From: Isoetes taiwanensis
Lineage: Eukaryota; Streptophyta; Lycopodiopsida; Isoetales; Isoetaceae
Direction of reading: 5' to 3'
DNA: 64,000 nucleotides
NCBI GenBank assembly: GCA_021234155.1
Contig: JAJEKV010000065.1
Location: forward strand, 3,492,279 to 3,556,278
Part shown: positions 21,901-34,730 of the stretch, in pieces
Layout: the number at the start of each line of letters is the position of its first letter
How positions within the stretch are numbered: the stretch's first letter is position 1
The notes under the pieces: generated by a model
Told to the model about the DNA's origin: nothing
The model's input: the letters and a program-made list of their open reading frames with translations, nothing else
Databases searched by the model: none
Position numbers and translations under genes: made by a program

Positions 21901-24480
21901 AGTTGCAACTTGAAGACCATTTGAAAAGCTACAAAGGACACAAGGACTTGAAGAACCAAAGAAGGACATTCACTTGGGAAACATAAAAGGAGTATTTTGG
22001 CTAAGTGGGAGGTCACAAGGCAAGTTACTAAAATTCGATACCCCATTGAAGATTGCAAGATCACAACTTGGTATGATATCTTGTTCATCATTTGAGCATT
22101 GAAGTTTGATATTCTTAAGGTTCTTGAAGAATTGCCTAGCCATTCTCTTCCATTCTATGTCTTGAATCATCTTCTCCATTCCATGCCTAGCCTTTTTTTT
22201 TCCACATCTCCATTTACATACTATGGTGTTGGTAACTTTTTTTCCCCTAGTCAAATGAAACACACACTCCATGCTCCATCCACCTACTCACCAAAGTTAA
22301 GCACTAGGGAGCCCCATGAATTCATTTCAAGAATACCTAGGTTCTAAATATCTACTAGGTCTTACAAAAGAAGGAAGGACAAAAAAAAAAGCAAGATTTG
22401 TCCAACTATGCAAGAGGTGAACTCCCTAGTAGCATTCCATGTAAAAATTGCAAAAGTTATAACATCCACTTCATCATTCATAATTCCACTTCACCACTCA
22501 CATCACACGTGTCATCCACATCATCCATACTTCATGCCACCTCACCAAAAAAATCATTTTGACTAGGGGAAAAGATGGTTACCAACCCTTAAGTACCACA
22601 TCATCATCATTTTTGCCACCTCACCATGCCTAGTCACTTCATTTATTTTTTCCACCAAAAAATCAAAGTATTCCATTCAAAAATTTGATGATACCACCTG
22701 GTAGCCCTCATGAAATCATGCCACCTGGCACAAACATTTTTGAAAAAAGAGTTTATATTGACCTTCTAAATGGCTTCCTTGGGAAACGTGCCTCATTAAA
22801 AAATGGTAAAACCTACCTACATCTACCCCCCATCTATCTACCCCTCTCATCCTCTCGCCAAGTGGCGCCCCCCGCATGCCAAGTCCAAAACACGAAGCCG
22901 AAGCTTGGTATGGAGGAGACCACGTAATCAATAAACAGGGAAATGGATCTATATTTATACCTTGGCCCACTTTTTTTCATTCCGCCTGTTGGGATATTTC
23001 TTCAAGAAAAAATCAAGAACCCTAAAATTTGCAGTGCCAAGAAACGGATTTTTAGTACCTGAAACTACCTAATCATGACTATATCCTCCCGATTTAACCC
23101 CGAAAGTGACCTCAAGAACCCTAAGCCTCGTATAAACGACGAGTAACTGTTGGATTTTGCAAGAATTAAAACAATGAAGCGTAGCATTTTCAAAAAGGGG
23201 CAAATCGATTCAGAAATTTCAAGGGCTTTTGGCGCATTTGGGAGATTGTTGATAATTAAATACATGTCGCTATGCGATCTTCTCGCTTGTGGATTTGACC
23301 TTCCTTGTCTGCATCAATTTACTCGATTGAGCAAGAAAAGCTGATCAAATATTCCGTCCGATCCCGGAAGTATTATTCGCTCATGAATTGTGAGCTATTT
23401 GAAGTTATGTGAGACTCCGTTATGATTGTCAAGTGAATGAAAATCCGACTTTGGTATAATTCTCTTTTCTCAACTTTCTTTTCAAGGAAATTTATGCATA
23501 TCCGCTAAATATTGTTCTAGTTTTTAATCCCATTGGATATTAGTAAGATCCTGCTTAGACTTCATAGGAATAGTCGTCCTGCATCCAAAGAAAACAGAAA
23601 AATATAAACATTAGTCAAAACTAAGTTCTAGTTATCTGATAAAAGTCAAAACCTATCTTTTCGCTACAAACTCCTTAAACAAAAAAAAGCATGCTAGGTG
23701 TACCATATAAATTACCTTTTTAGGGAGTGCAAAACTACTGAAAGTACCCAATCTCTTGGGAATTGCACAAATGTCTCAATAAACAATAAGTTTGAGAGTT
23801 GATTGATTCATTTTAGTTTCTAATAGTATGGTTATCCTTTACTATAGTTTTTGTTATTGACCTTCAATTCAATTTTTTTTTTTATTGATTTTTAGTGGAA
23901 GGAAAACTATGAAAGTAGATTTAAAAGTACCCAGTGTAGGTACTTTGAGGGTTCAAAAGTGGTACAACTAGGTAAATGCTTTCACCCGGCCCAATTGTTA
24001 TCAAGACAATTTCTTTTTATTTTGTCTCGTGAAAGTAAAAAAACAAATTATCATCAAAAACCCTGCTCAAATTATTCCCCTCGCTCATCCAAAGATTCTA
24101 AATAAATCCAAAAGAGGTGTTGCACGTCATCTACAATAGCAATTTGATTAGTCACAGTTGTCCCAGATCAAAAAGAATATTTCACAAAACATCTGAGAAT
24201 TTCTGCTCTCTGCCGAGGGTATTGACCAGTTTTTGACTAGGTCAGGCATATAATTTTCAAGTATCTAGAATAGTCTGACTTCAAAAAAGGTCTTGCACAT
24301 TTTTAATACTATTTGTTGGGATCACATTCATACATTCTTCAAGATAAAACCTCCAGTTATTTGCACTTGGTATTGAAAAGAGAGTACAGGGTTTTTTCTT
24401 GAAATGGGAAAGCTGTACTAACAGGCTTGTGGTGAGAAGTTTTGCAAAATTTAGGTTCAGAGTGGTTGCCTGAAGCAACC
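21900..24480. other. No gene recognised
   Basis: The sequence is AT-rich with CA/TC-rich low-complexity stretches (about 22440-22680, many CATCAC and CCACTTCA runs). Open frames are short and carry no known motif. Confidence 0.5.
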
Positions 24481-24499
24481 TGGAGGTCCTAAACCATTC

Positions 24500-26130
24500 T
24501 AGTTGAGGGTTTTGCCAGGATTACCCTCAACACTCACCAGCAAGGATTTGCTTACTCTGTGGCCAGTTATTTTTATAGAAGACAACGGCCTTCTTTGTGC
24601 TCTCCTTACCTTTCAGCTCATCCCCTGTGATGATAAAGATTTAGTCATTCTTCGTCTTGTCCAGCCAATGGCCTATGTCGTGCATGATTTCTATTTGGCA
24701 GATATAGAGGATAAGTTTAATGATGGTTCACACTGTGCTTTTCAAGAGAACACTAACGCAAGTTGGCTGCTACAGCAGGACAACAAATATCTTTAAGATT
24801 CTGGGCTAATGCTCTTCAGGCGGAGTACATGCCCGAGTTGGCTGGCCATTTGCCTCTCTCCGATTGCGTAAACTTTTTAGGCAAGTCCTAAAAAACATCT
24901 ATGAGGAAATGAGGATTGAGTTCGGCTCAACTCTACTTATAGCACTTAGGCCCTCAACAGTCTTCGTGCTTATATAGATGGTCAGATCATTCCCGTGGAA
25001 CTCCTCTTATCAATACACTTGTTCCCTATCCGTATCGGGAATGTTGGTGTCGTGGCCCGAACGCATATTTACTTCAAGAATTCTCGTGATTCAAGCTCAG
25101 CCCGATGATGCGGCCGCCTCAACGTGACACCCCTTATGCATCACCGGGAGCACCTCCACGCCATCAATTTCTACTTTTGATTGGCGCCATCCTCTTGGAC
25201 CAAGGCCCCGGCTGGTCATGCCGATTGGACCTCAAGGCATATTTATTCTGCACTCAGTGGAATCCACGCTTTATGCGTTGAAATATCCGGCAATAAGGAG
25301 AAACCCCGGATCATGTAAATTGATCTATATTCCTAATAAACGAGGTTAGCAGACCCCAACTAATGCCATCCGGGGACTCACTCAATTTTTTGGACGAGCT
25401 GCCACGCCCCTAGATCCGTTTATTCACCTAAGAAGCATGTTTTTTTTGTCTGCCTTTGAAGTGTCTTCTTACATGTTCTATCGCCAAATTGTTTTACTAT
25501 TGCAACTCCAATGCTAGTGCTGGTGCTTTTGGCCTCCGTGACTTGTGCGCTAATTGAATGTCGGTGATGTTCCGCCTAAGGCTCACCGTGCTTTTTTGAA
25601 GACATGGCGCTAGCCTGGCTTTCTACTCGACAGCGGCCGGCCCATTGGGGTAAACACCGGGATGCCTTGAAAGATCGACATGATCTCATCCGTAAGTATC
25701 ACCGAGGCTTGTCCTCATAGATGATTTTAATAAGGTGCCCGGTTTTCCACCTCCGTAAAACCATGCACCTTTCTCTCCTCCCGAAAGTGTTCTTTGGTGG
25801 GGGTGGGGTTAGTCATATGCCACCGTGCACCGGTCTATTTCTCGAAAGTACAACACGGGCCAAAGGCAAAGGTCAAGGTCAAGCTGCCCGTAGACCCTCC
25901 ATGCCCCGGCGAAACCCACGATGCCCTCTCAGGGTCAAAGAAGAGGACCAGTGCAAGAAAAATGACCACCACGGGGAGTGCGGCCCTAATTTAGCGGGAT
26001 TGCGGGCATTAATGACAAGATCGCTAAGATTCCTTCAAATCAAACATAAGATCCGGAGTTGGTAACCGAGATCACAAAGGCTCGCCATATGTGTATATTT
26101 TGGGCCCAAGGCCATTGTACTATATACATC
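24500..26130 (+). pseudogene. Unrecognised decayed coding tract
   Basis: The clearest part is the 97-codon frame 24503-24796, with LRLVQPMAYVVHDFYLADIE and CAFQENTNASWLLQQDN. Further pieces include IGNVGVVARTHIYFKNSRDS at about 25040 and AINFYF around 25170. A Lys/Pro-rich frame lies at 25794-25994, and the tract ends with a Cys-containing MCIFWAQGHCTIYIKRV at about 26090, which could be half of a CCCH-type finger. The composition is more GC-rich than its flanks, as expected of old coding DNA. No family identified. Confidence 0.35.
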
Positions 26131-28630
26131 AAGAGAGTTAGACCTCAAGTTTTTAGATGAGACTTAGTCTTATTTCAGTTTTGTGTCTCACTCTTCTTGC
26201 AAGACCTCATGTACTCTTTTTTCGGATATTCAAAGGATTCTTGTCTTGGCATGGGCTTCCTTTGCTTTTTGTGTTCTATGTTTTGTTTTTCTGTTCTAAT
26301 CCCTTGCAAAATCCCGCGGTGACACTCCATACTAAGGATTTGTCTCTTTTATCCAAGGGTCTCATAGGGGTTGTCTTGGTGATAATCCCGGCTAGACGCT
26401 AAACACATAGAGATAAAATTTATTATTAAATAAATGTAATGAAACGCAAGAATGCATCTAATCTAGCTAATCTAATCAACATGGTAGAATTCATTCGCTA
26501 GTCCGGGTTATAGGTCTAGGTTCTAGGCCCAAGAGGTCATTTAAGACTAATATCGATACTAATCCGACTACTTAATAGCCATGAAACTTGCATTGACTCC
26601 ACGTAATCATCACTCAATGCGATCCTTGGCTGGTTTCAGTCCCTAAGACATGTCCATGCTACTATAACAAGTGAAGGCCTTTGAAATGTCTCAAGTGTGA
26701 GCTTGGTCAATTTGTTGCCGCCAAATTCTATCGTGCACTAGATCTCGATGAAGGAAGGGAAATTTTCCAAGTTTTTGAAGAATAAGAAAAAATGAATCCG
26801 ACTTTCTAGCTGGTAGATCTGATGTAATAAGAGATTTTCTTTCAAAACCCTCGATAAGATTTAGCATTTGACCTTTTTCTCATCTCTTGGTCATTCTTCT
26901 CAAAATTGCCGCCACCTTAAAATTACCGGCCGACTAACTCAAGCTTAGAGCCAATAAATGCTATCAAGAACTTTGCTCCTCCTCGCAGATGAAGCAAAGT
27001 TTCCTTCAAGATGGTTGATCAATGGGTTGAAGCCTTCCCCTTTGTTGCCGATAAATGAAACAAAGATTTTAAATACTATAATCAAGTCGCCTCTATCAAG
27101 TCGCCTTCGGCTCATCATCACCTTGGAAGACACTAAGGCAAAGTACCAAATTAGTGAGATCCCCTATGTCAACTCCTCGGCTACAAATGCATCGATAAAA
27201 ATTGCTTTTTATACCCAAGATGTTGTCAATCAGAATCGCCTCAAACTGCATTGAATTCAAAAGAGGAGGTCTACATGACATCAAGTATCAAGAAAAGACA
27301 AATAAGGTATAAATTGAAGTTCCAACCTTAGGCAAAGCTAACAAGATCAAAAGTAATCTCTTCTACTCCTCAGATTTTGCAAAATTCTCGCTTCTAAAAA
27401 AGTTAGAAAAAAAAAAATTTTGTAGTACTAACCCCGCAGTAGTCCCTTCCAAAAATAACCCAAAGAAGTTGATCCAACCTTCTTGTCTCCTTTGATCTCT
27501 CAAACCCATCCATGATCACTCACCCACCAATAACTTCTCCAATATAGGGCTTATTATCCATTTCTTGACTCTTGTCCCGCCTCCCCTGAAGTGAAATTCC
27601 ATCTTACTAAGATCCACCATTGTCCGATCCCTTTCATTCTTAAGCTCTAACCCTAAGACTTTCCAAGTCATTTGCTAAGACAATTTCTTTATCAACTCAA
27701 TGCCATCTCTAGGCCAGGTTTTTGAGATCAGATTCCTCAAACCAACTTCAATCAGATTTCTAAATCTATCTCCTCATATTGGTCCAACTTCTTGTGTTAA
27801 GATCCCTAACCTCAAGAACCTAGATATCATAATCTGTAGCAATCTCCTCACTGTGGTGGTCTAAAATTACAGAGGGCAAAAAAACGCACGAGAAGAACAA
27901 ACAAATTTGAATCCAAGAATCCAAGAATAACTCGAATGTCATGTCTCTATAATATGTAGGAGAATGCGCCCAATAGTTCTTTTCTCCCACTAGCTCCTAA
28001 TGGTCTTTTGATTTCAAAAGGATGGAAGCTTTCACAATATATCCTCCAGCCCTATCTCCGATGATCTAAGAAGAAATAATTATTTTCATGAAAATATATC
28101 TTTTCGTGAACTACTTTTGGTACTAATCTTGGTGCAATTAGTATTTTCACCAAGAAAGGGACCAGATTTAAAAATCGCTTTTAGCTCAATTGTTCTTTTT
28201 CTAGCCCCCTACAAAAAAACATCATCATTAAAGAAATTCCCAATGAGCAAGAATGGGGCATAGTGATTAGCAAAAAAAAAGCAAAAGAGTCAAACCAAAG
28301 GCAATATCAAGGGTAATTTTGAGTTATCCTAACCAAGAAGTTTCTGTGTGGAGAATCTCCTACAATTAGTCAACTTAATTTTATTTCCTCGAACCTCCAA
28401 AGGTATTAATGATTCCCTCGTGAAAAGAGAGAGGCTAAAAGTTTGTCTTTCTTCTCTCATCTCTCGATTTCTTGTCGCTATATAAAGAACATAAGCTTCT
28501 TGATTCTAATTTTAGTCTTAAAATCGCTAGAACTCTTCCATCTGATATGGATTTGTGGGCTCTTTCAAAACAATAGCTCGGGTGGAGTTGCCATTGGTCG
28601 GAAAAGAGCTTAAACATCCAATATATCTTC
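26130..28630. other. No gene recognised; possible element remains
   Basis: A minus-strand stretch at about 27750-27540 reads MTWKVLGLELKNERDRT and KMEFHFRGGG, faintly like the nucleic-acid-binding first ORF of plant LINEs, but this is weak. A 98-codon plus frame (26958-27254) shows no known motif. Confidence 0.35.
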
Positions 28631-28639
28631 ATGGTTAAT

Positions 28640-30992
28640 GATAATACTGTCAGATGGTAAATTCTGAGTTGTGTACAAGATCTTTGCCAAAGCTTTCGCC
28701 GTAAGCTTTTGTATGCTTTACCGAGTCCATCTCCCTACGCAATGTTTCTTGCGCCACGGTATCTTGAATAATGTGGCAAAGAAGATATGAGGGTCTCTAT
28801 TGGGCTAGAATGCATGGTTACCCCATTGTATACTTGAAGCCGGATTTTGCAAAAGCATATGACAGTGTTGACTGGAGTTTCCCGGAGTGCTGCCTTTACG
28901 CCTTGGTTTTGTGCCCGCCGCCTAAATGTATGTTATGAAACTTCATTATTCTCGCTCGCTCTTCAGTTCTTTTTCAAGGAGAACCATCAACATTTTTTCG
29001 TGTGGACGTGGCATTCGCCGTGGCGCCCTTGGCACCGCTGTTTTTACAATTGTGGCAGATTCTTTCTCAAGTATTCTTCTTGCAAAGGCAGAAGGCATCC
29101 CCGCATGGTCTTCCCATGAATAATGGTTCACAAGAGATCCAGAATCAAGATGCGTATGACACTTTCTTGTTCTTAATGGTCGATGAGCGCACTCTGCGTG
29201 CACGCCATTTCCTTTGTTGGACGCTTTCTTGGCTTCCGTATCTTTTGTGGGGTGGCAAAGTGTAATGCCCTCAGGCCCTAGACTCCTCCAAAGGCCGCCT
29301 CTCGCGGGTTGCATTCGGAAGGTTCTTCCCCATGGAAGGCAACTAAGCTTCTAGGCATTCCAGCTTGGTATACACCTCTCATCCGAGATGGGATGTCATT
29401 ATCAAGGGGTTGGAAAGGCATTTGTTCCGTGGTCCACGGCTGTTATCCATGGCTGGTCGTGGTAATCGCGGGGCAAAGTCAGCCCGAAAGTGGTACACAT
29501 GTCTACATGGCATCCATCTTGCCGGGCAATCGCAAGTAGCCAAAGATGCGTACCTCATTGTTCTGGATTGTCGTGAACTTCATCCGGGTGGCACTTAAGA
29601 AGGAGCCGATGTTAAAGCTAGTTGGGTGGTGCATTATGCCTAAACTTTGTGGGGGTCGGGATGATTCACTTTCTTCCTCAGCAAGCAAGGTGCTGATCTC
29701 TAAGTTCATGTGGCGGATTCTCAATAATGCCGATAATTCTCCGTGTCCAAGGCCTCATTCACCGCCTTTACAGAGGTGCATTTCCTTTGGCTCTCTATCC
29801 ATTAAGCCTCTCCTCCCATGGGCATTGTTCTATCCACTTTCTCCCATCCTAATGCATCTCCTCCTCAAGGGGTTGCTAGTCGCTTGGGAGACGGGCGACT
29901 TTGTTTCGGGCCTTCCATCCAATGGCCCACAATGTGATCCTACAAACCAGCTTGTTGATGGATCCCTTTGGGTGACTGGCCATGCAGATTGTCCCCTCGT
30001 CTCTTCTCATTCATCCATTGACGAATGTCGGTGGCGAAAAGCAGTGTGCTCACGTGACTGCATGGTATAATGAGACAAGATTGTTGACGGAATGAGTTCA
30101 AATTGAAGTTCCTTCTCCTTCGCTGGGACCGGAGCATTTGGGAAAAGTAGTCGGCTACACTTCCTCCACACCCACAAGACGTGGCTCCCCAAACCGGGTG
30201 GTTCATGGTAGTGTTACGGAGGAGGAGCACCCGTGCACTCGATGTATGTGGTCCCGCTTCATCCCCGAGGTGTTGCCTCCACGCCAAAGTGGCCTTTAGT
30301 TATCCCCAGCCTCATCGTGAAAAGCCGGGCGATGGGTATGGGATAAATTGTTTCATCCTAAGCTATCCATTTTATGGTGGCGTATCACCATAGATGCGCG
30401 TATGGTAAACATCAAGTTGTTCATCGATTTCGCCCGTAAGTCTCGCGGATCCGCCCTCTTTGCACGCAGAGGAGTGAGACAATTGAGCAACTTTTTTTTG
30501 TGTCACCATGTGCACCGCTTGGCAAGGGCTTCGAAGTCTTTTCCATTGTGACTTGAATAGTCAGCCAGGTCCTATAGTCACCTATCCTAGTTCTTGGGAC
30601 AAGTTGGCAAAGAGGGCTTTCCACTTAGCAGACCGCTTGGATCATCTGGTCCATCCGAAGAGACTTAAATCTCCTCATCTTCAAGGGATGCCTTCTTTTC
30701 GTGATACGCAAGTGCTTAGCGATGCCCGTAGTCCATTGTGAAGGCGCATAATATGTTCTTCCTTGAAGGATGACATCAAAAGTGTCATTTGGGAGCAATA
30801 TTCGTGATTCACACCTACTCATAGCAAACAGCTTGTGCTCATGGTGATCTGTATTCTCTCGCTTATGTTAGGTATGTGGTGGGTAGTGTTGCTCTAGTGG
30901 ATATCTTCTCCATCGGGTTTTGAGTCCCCCCATGTACTTTTGTATTCTTTTTGAGTAATAAAGGACCACGCTTCAAAAAAAAAAAAAAAAAA
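28640..30992 (+). mobile_element. 5'-truncated LINE (non-LTR retrotransposon) with poly-A tail
   Basis: The plus strand carries LINE reverse transcriptase text broken by frameshifts. YKIFAKAFA (about 28678) matches the 'VIYKI.AK.LA' block. AYDSVDW (about 28858) matches the RT A motif. IRRGALGTAVFTIVADSFS (about 29010) matches the 'RG.RQG.PLSP..F...AD' block. LGIPAW (about 29352), RLLSMAGRGN (29437) and LISKFMWRIL (about 29695) belong to the region after RT. A zf-RVT-like part (KLSILWWRITIDARM) lies at about 30350. AATAAAGG precedes an 18-nt A run (30975-30992). The catalytic F/YADD block was not found. Confidence 0.8.
28860..29740 (+). pseudogene. LINE reverse transcriptase remnant
   Basis: Six or more open pieces in different frames make up the C-terminal two thirds of a LINE RT. 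The enzyme would copy its own mRNA at a nicked target. Frameshifts are spaced about every 60-150 bp, so no functional protein is possible as written. The part normally carrying YADD (between 29060 and 29340) appears partly deleted. Confidence 0.7.
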
Positions 30993-31049
30993 GTTTGATA
31001 ATCTTAAATTGGCCCATTAACATTTATGCCTATAACAACCCTGCTGAAA

Positions 31050-34000
31050 GAATTATGATCTCGAGTAAAATTGAATAATATTGAAGTTGATGAGATGGTT
31101 CTGGGTGGAGATTTCAATATGGTTACTCATAATTTTATGAGGAATTATAAATACAGATCCCTTATTCATGAGGAGTAAAATGCCTGGTCTGATCTTGTAG
31201 CTTTAAAAAATCTTACCTTGGCTAGAACCGCCTCAAATGAATATAGCTGGTCCGATCACAAGGATGATCCAATCTGGGCCACCTCCATGATGTGTTCTAC
31301 TTGAGTGAGAATCTCTAGAATAATAGTGGGTGAGTGACCAATCTTAAGGGTTATACTCTCTTTAATCATTTTCCTCAACTCCTCTCTATCCCTAGAGAAG
31401 GTGCTGCCATGCCTAAAAAGAATGCTTATTTCAAACTCAACACCCAAATTGATCAATCATTCAGACTTTTAGAAATATCATTTCGATATTACCGACTCTT
31501 CCAATAAGCCTTATAGCACCTTGAATGTCTTGGTGGTGCAACCTTGTTAAGATCCTAAAGAACAAACTTAAGATATAGGAAAAGAGATTCACAAAGCCAA
31601 GCTTGCCCCTTCTCAATAACCCGAATCAACCGGCCCAATGCCATAGGGATGATTACGAAAAGGATCAAAATGGAAATTGAGACTAAAGAGCTTAGAACCG
31701 AGACTAAATTTGAGATGCTTAGAGAAGATGGAACTCCAAACAATTTTTGTTAAAGCCGATAGCGTAATCAAAAGAAATCGATCCATGAAGTCGTGGGTTT
31801 ATGGTGCTAGTATTAGTGAGGACAATGGCCCTAAGATTGTCGCCACTAATCATTTTATTAATATTATGGGTAACAATACGATGTTGATTACATGGATAAT
31901 GAGAACTTCATCAATATAGAAAGTAGAGTCACTCAAGACCAAAATCGACTCTAACTTCTCTTTCTTTTAGAGGAACTTCAACAGTTGTCACAAGACATGA
32001 AGAATGGAAAGTCCACCGTCTCAATGGCTTGTTTATGGAATTTTAAATCCAACTAGAATATTATAGGGTCTTACAACCTGAATCTTGCTAATGAATTTCT
32101 CATAAAAAAGAGGATGGATGGAAGGATCAACACAAGCTTCATTACTCACATTCCTAAGATCCCTGAATCCATTTTCTTTTTTGATACAAGTCTATTTCAC
32201 TAAAAAATGTCATTTACAAAATTATTTCAGGAACTGCCACTCAAAGACTAAAGGGCATCCTCAACAATATCATCAAATCCTAGCCCATCCAGATATCTGA
32301 AAGGCGTGAATATTCTCTTATAATGTTGCTACAAAGAACCTTGGTTTTAGATGGGCAAAGGACTCAAATCAAGATGTGGCTCTCTTAAAGCTTGATATTA
32401 CCAAGGCTTTTGATACAATTAACTTGGAACTTCTTGGAGCTCTACTGCATAAAATTGGGGTTCAGCAACAATTTTATTAACCTCCTCTTTACTATTTTCC
32501 ATAACTCGACCTCTTCGCCATCAAATGAGAATGCCTGAGTCAAACAGGTTGTCCCTTGCCCATTTCCTCTTTATCATTGTCGCGGAGGCTCTCCACAAAA
32601 GAGATTTCAAATGACCAAAGATGATGGCAATATCACGTAGACCAGATCCTCTACACAATACTATAATCGCCAATTTTCAATGCATATTTTGTAGATGACT
32701 TCTCCTCATTTCTATGGATCTTCAATGCCCATAACCAGGATTTAGGTGCTCAAACCAGAATCATTGAATGCAACTTCAATTTTCCAACCCTCGCTCTAAA
32801 TTGCTTGATATTCCTTTTGCTATCCGTACAAATGTTGTTCCAGCTCGGACTGGTATCATTGATAAATTCTACCACAAAATGGATACTTGAAGTTCAATTA
32901 TCTTTCTAAAGCTGGCTAAGCCATCCTTGCCAATTCAATCATTGCCTCCAACCATGTTTATCAATCTTCCTTCATTTTAGTCCTTAAAGAAGATTTATTT
33001 TTGTCAAAATAATAGGAGATGCCGGATCCGGTTTCAATGGAAGAATGTTGTAAGCCAAAGCATATGGGAGACCTTGAGTTGACAAACGGTAACTACTCTT
33101 GCAAATAAATACTTTTCAAAGCTATTACATGCAATATCAAGCATCCGGGCTTGCAATATTATAAAGCATTATAGTATTTAAGTGTAAAGTCGTATGGCTA
33201 AAATATTAATATGCAGCTTTCTGATGCTATTATTTCGAGTTCAAAATCCCAGTCAATATGCCTCCTTTGATAAGGAAATGGATCAATGTCTGGATTCAGG
33301 TCAGAGAATTGTATACATGGAATAGAGCCCTCTCCCTCACTTAGAGCATCTTCTGGAACCCTTATTTGCTGTGACATAATAGTCATTACTGCCTAGTGAG
33401 AAATTTCCCTGATCAAGCTAAGTTGTAGCAGAACAAATGTTTGGTTCTTATTTCAGATTTATTTGAAGCAGACGTCCCTATTCACTTTGAGCATTCCATC
33501 ATCCATAATGAGGGTCAATATCAAAACTCTCTACATTGCCATTCAAGGGTTCTCATGTTTTTTGGAGTAACAACAATATCATTTGGTAGCATAAGGGTCA
33601 TTTCACCTTCAAAGTTAGCCAGGCTTACAAGTTCCTCATGAGCAATCAAAATATGACGTGCACCTTAAGTGGGAAGTTCCACCAAAAAGATGTAAGGTAA
33701 ACCTTAATCATCTCTAAAAATGCCCAATAATTCTAAGATCAAGGCCTTCATATAGCAATTGTGGCACAAAAGCTTGGCAACCAACTGCGAGAGGCTCAAT
33801 TGTAGTTTTTCTAGTAGTAGTATTTGTCCTAGATGTTTATCATCTGTAGAAAATGAGGATCACCTCTTCAGGTCATGCTTCTGGTGCTAATGGACTATTG
33901 AAATCTCTACTGAAGCTCTTTTGATCTTAACCTTTTTCCTCGAAAGTCCTAAAAAAGACTTCTTTTGCCAAATACCCCAAGCCCTTGGAGTTTTGATTTT

Positions 34001-34690
34001 CTTTTATGGAGAAACTAGAAGGGAAAAAATAATTGGTGTTTAATAATGATATTATATGGCCACAAGCCATCCTCTCTCAAACCAATTATGGTATCTTGTG
34101 GATTTATAAAGTTTTCTCATAACTCTACTTTGTTTGCAGAAAAGTTATTCCTCATGACCAGGCAGATCCTCCCCAAACAAGAAATTCAATGACATCCAAA
34201 AATGGGTTGCCGATTTCTTTGACGGGACTCCCTCTCATCACATTGAAGAATATTGCAATTACATCCGCTTCCGTGTGTTTTGAACCAAATCAAGCAAGAT
34301 TTTATATGCCAAGCGATTGCAAGAAGGCAATGACTTTGCTAAATCTAGACAATGCCCATTATCCTGTTTCGACTATGGTCACTAAGGGGCCAGATCCCTT
34401 TTGAAGTTGTTAGTTTATACATCCAAGTAAACAGTACCGATATGGCATGGATTATCAATGTGGCTGTCCGCAAACCTTCAAGTTTCAATTTTGCTTTAAA
34501 ACCTTTTCATAAGTTTTTTCTTTCCACACAAACTCAACGCCTACTACAAGGGTTTTTCCTCCCACACGGGGGTTTTTTCATCCCAAAGGGTAGAGACACA
34601 TTGTACAAAAGGATTTCGTGGTTTTATTTTGTGTTCAAACTTTTCGTTATATTGTAAAACTGCCTCATAGGCCGCTTGGCCTCCGTGGAC
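31050..34690 (+). mobile_element. Second decayed LINE remnant
   Basis: It begins inside the endonuclease: MVLGGDFNMVTHNF at about 31094 carries the GGDFN motif of APE-type LINE endonuclease. The RT A motif follows (LKLDITKAFDTINLELL, about 32388), then KGHFTFKVSQAYKFLMSN at about 33596, which matches the segment before zf-RVT. The end is unclear; similarity fades between 34.0 and 34.7 kb. The LINE ending at 30992 abuts this element directly, suggesting nested insertion. Confidence 0.65.
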
Positions 34691-34702
34691 GCTAAAAAAT
34701 AT

Positions 34703-34730
34703 CCTTCCTTCCTTCCTTCCTTCCTTCCTT
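34703..34730 (+). repeat. (CTTC)n microsatellite
   Basis: Seven uninterrupted CTTC units follow CTCCGTGGACGCTAAAAAAT (34681-34700). The same boundary sequence, followed by another short tandem run, occurs at 60810-60845. Confidence 0.9.

Noticed and set aside
30060-30400. Separate small host gene
   Set aside because: The frames are in the C-terminal zf-RVT-like part of the LINE and line up with its RT upstream.
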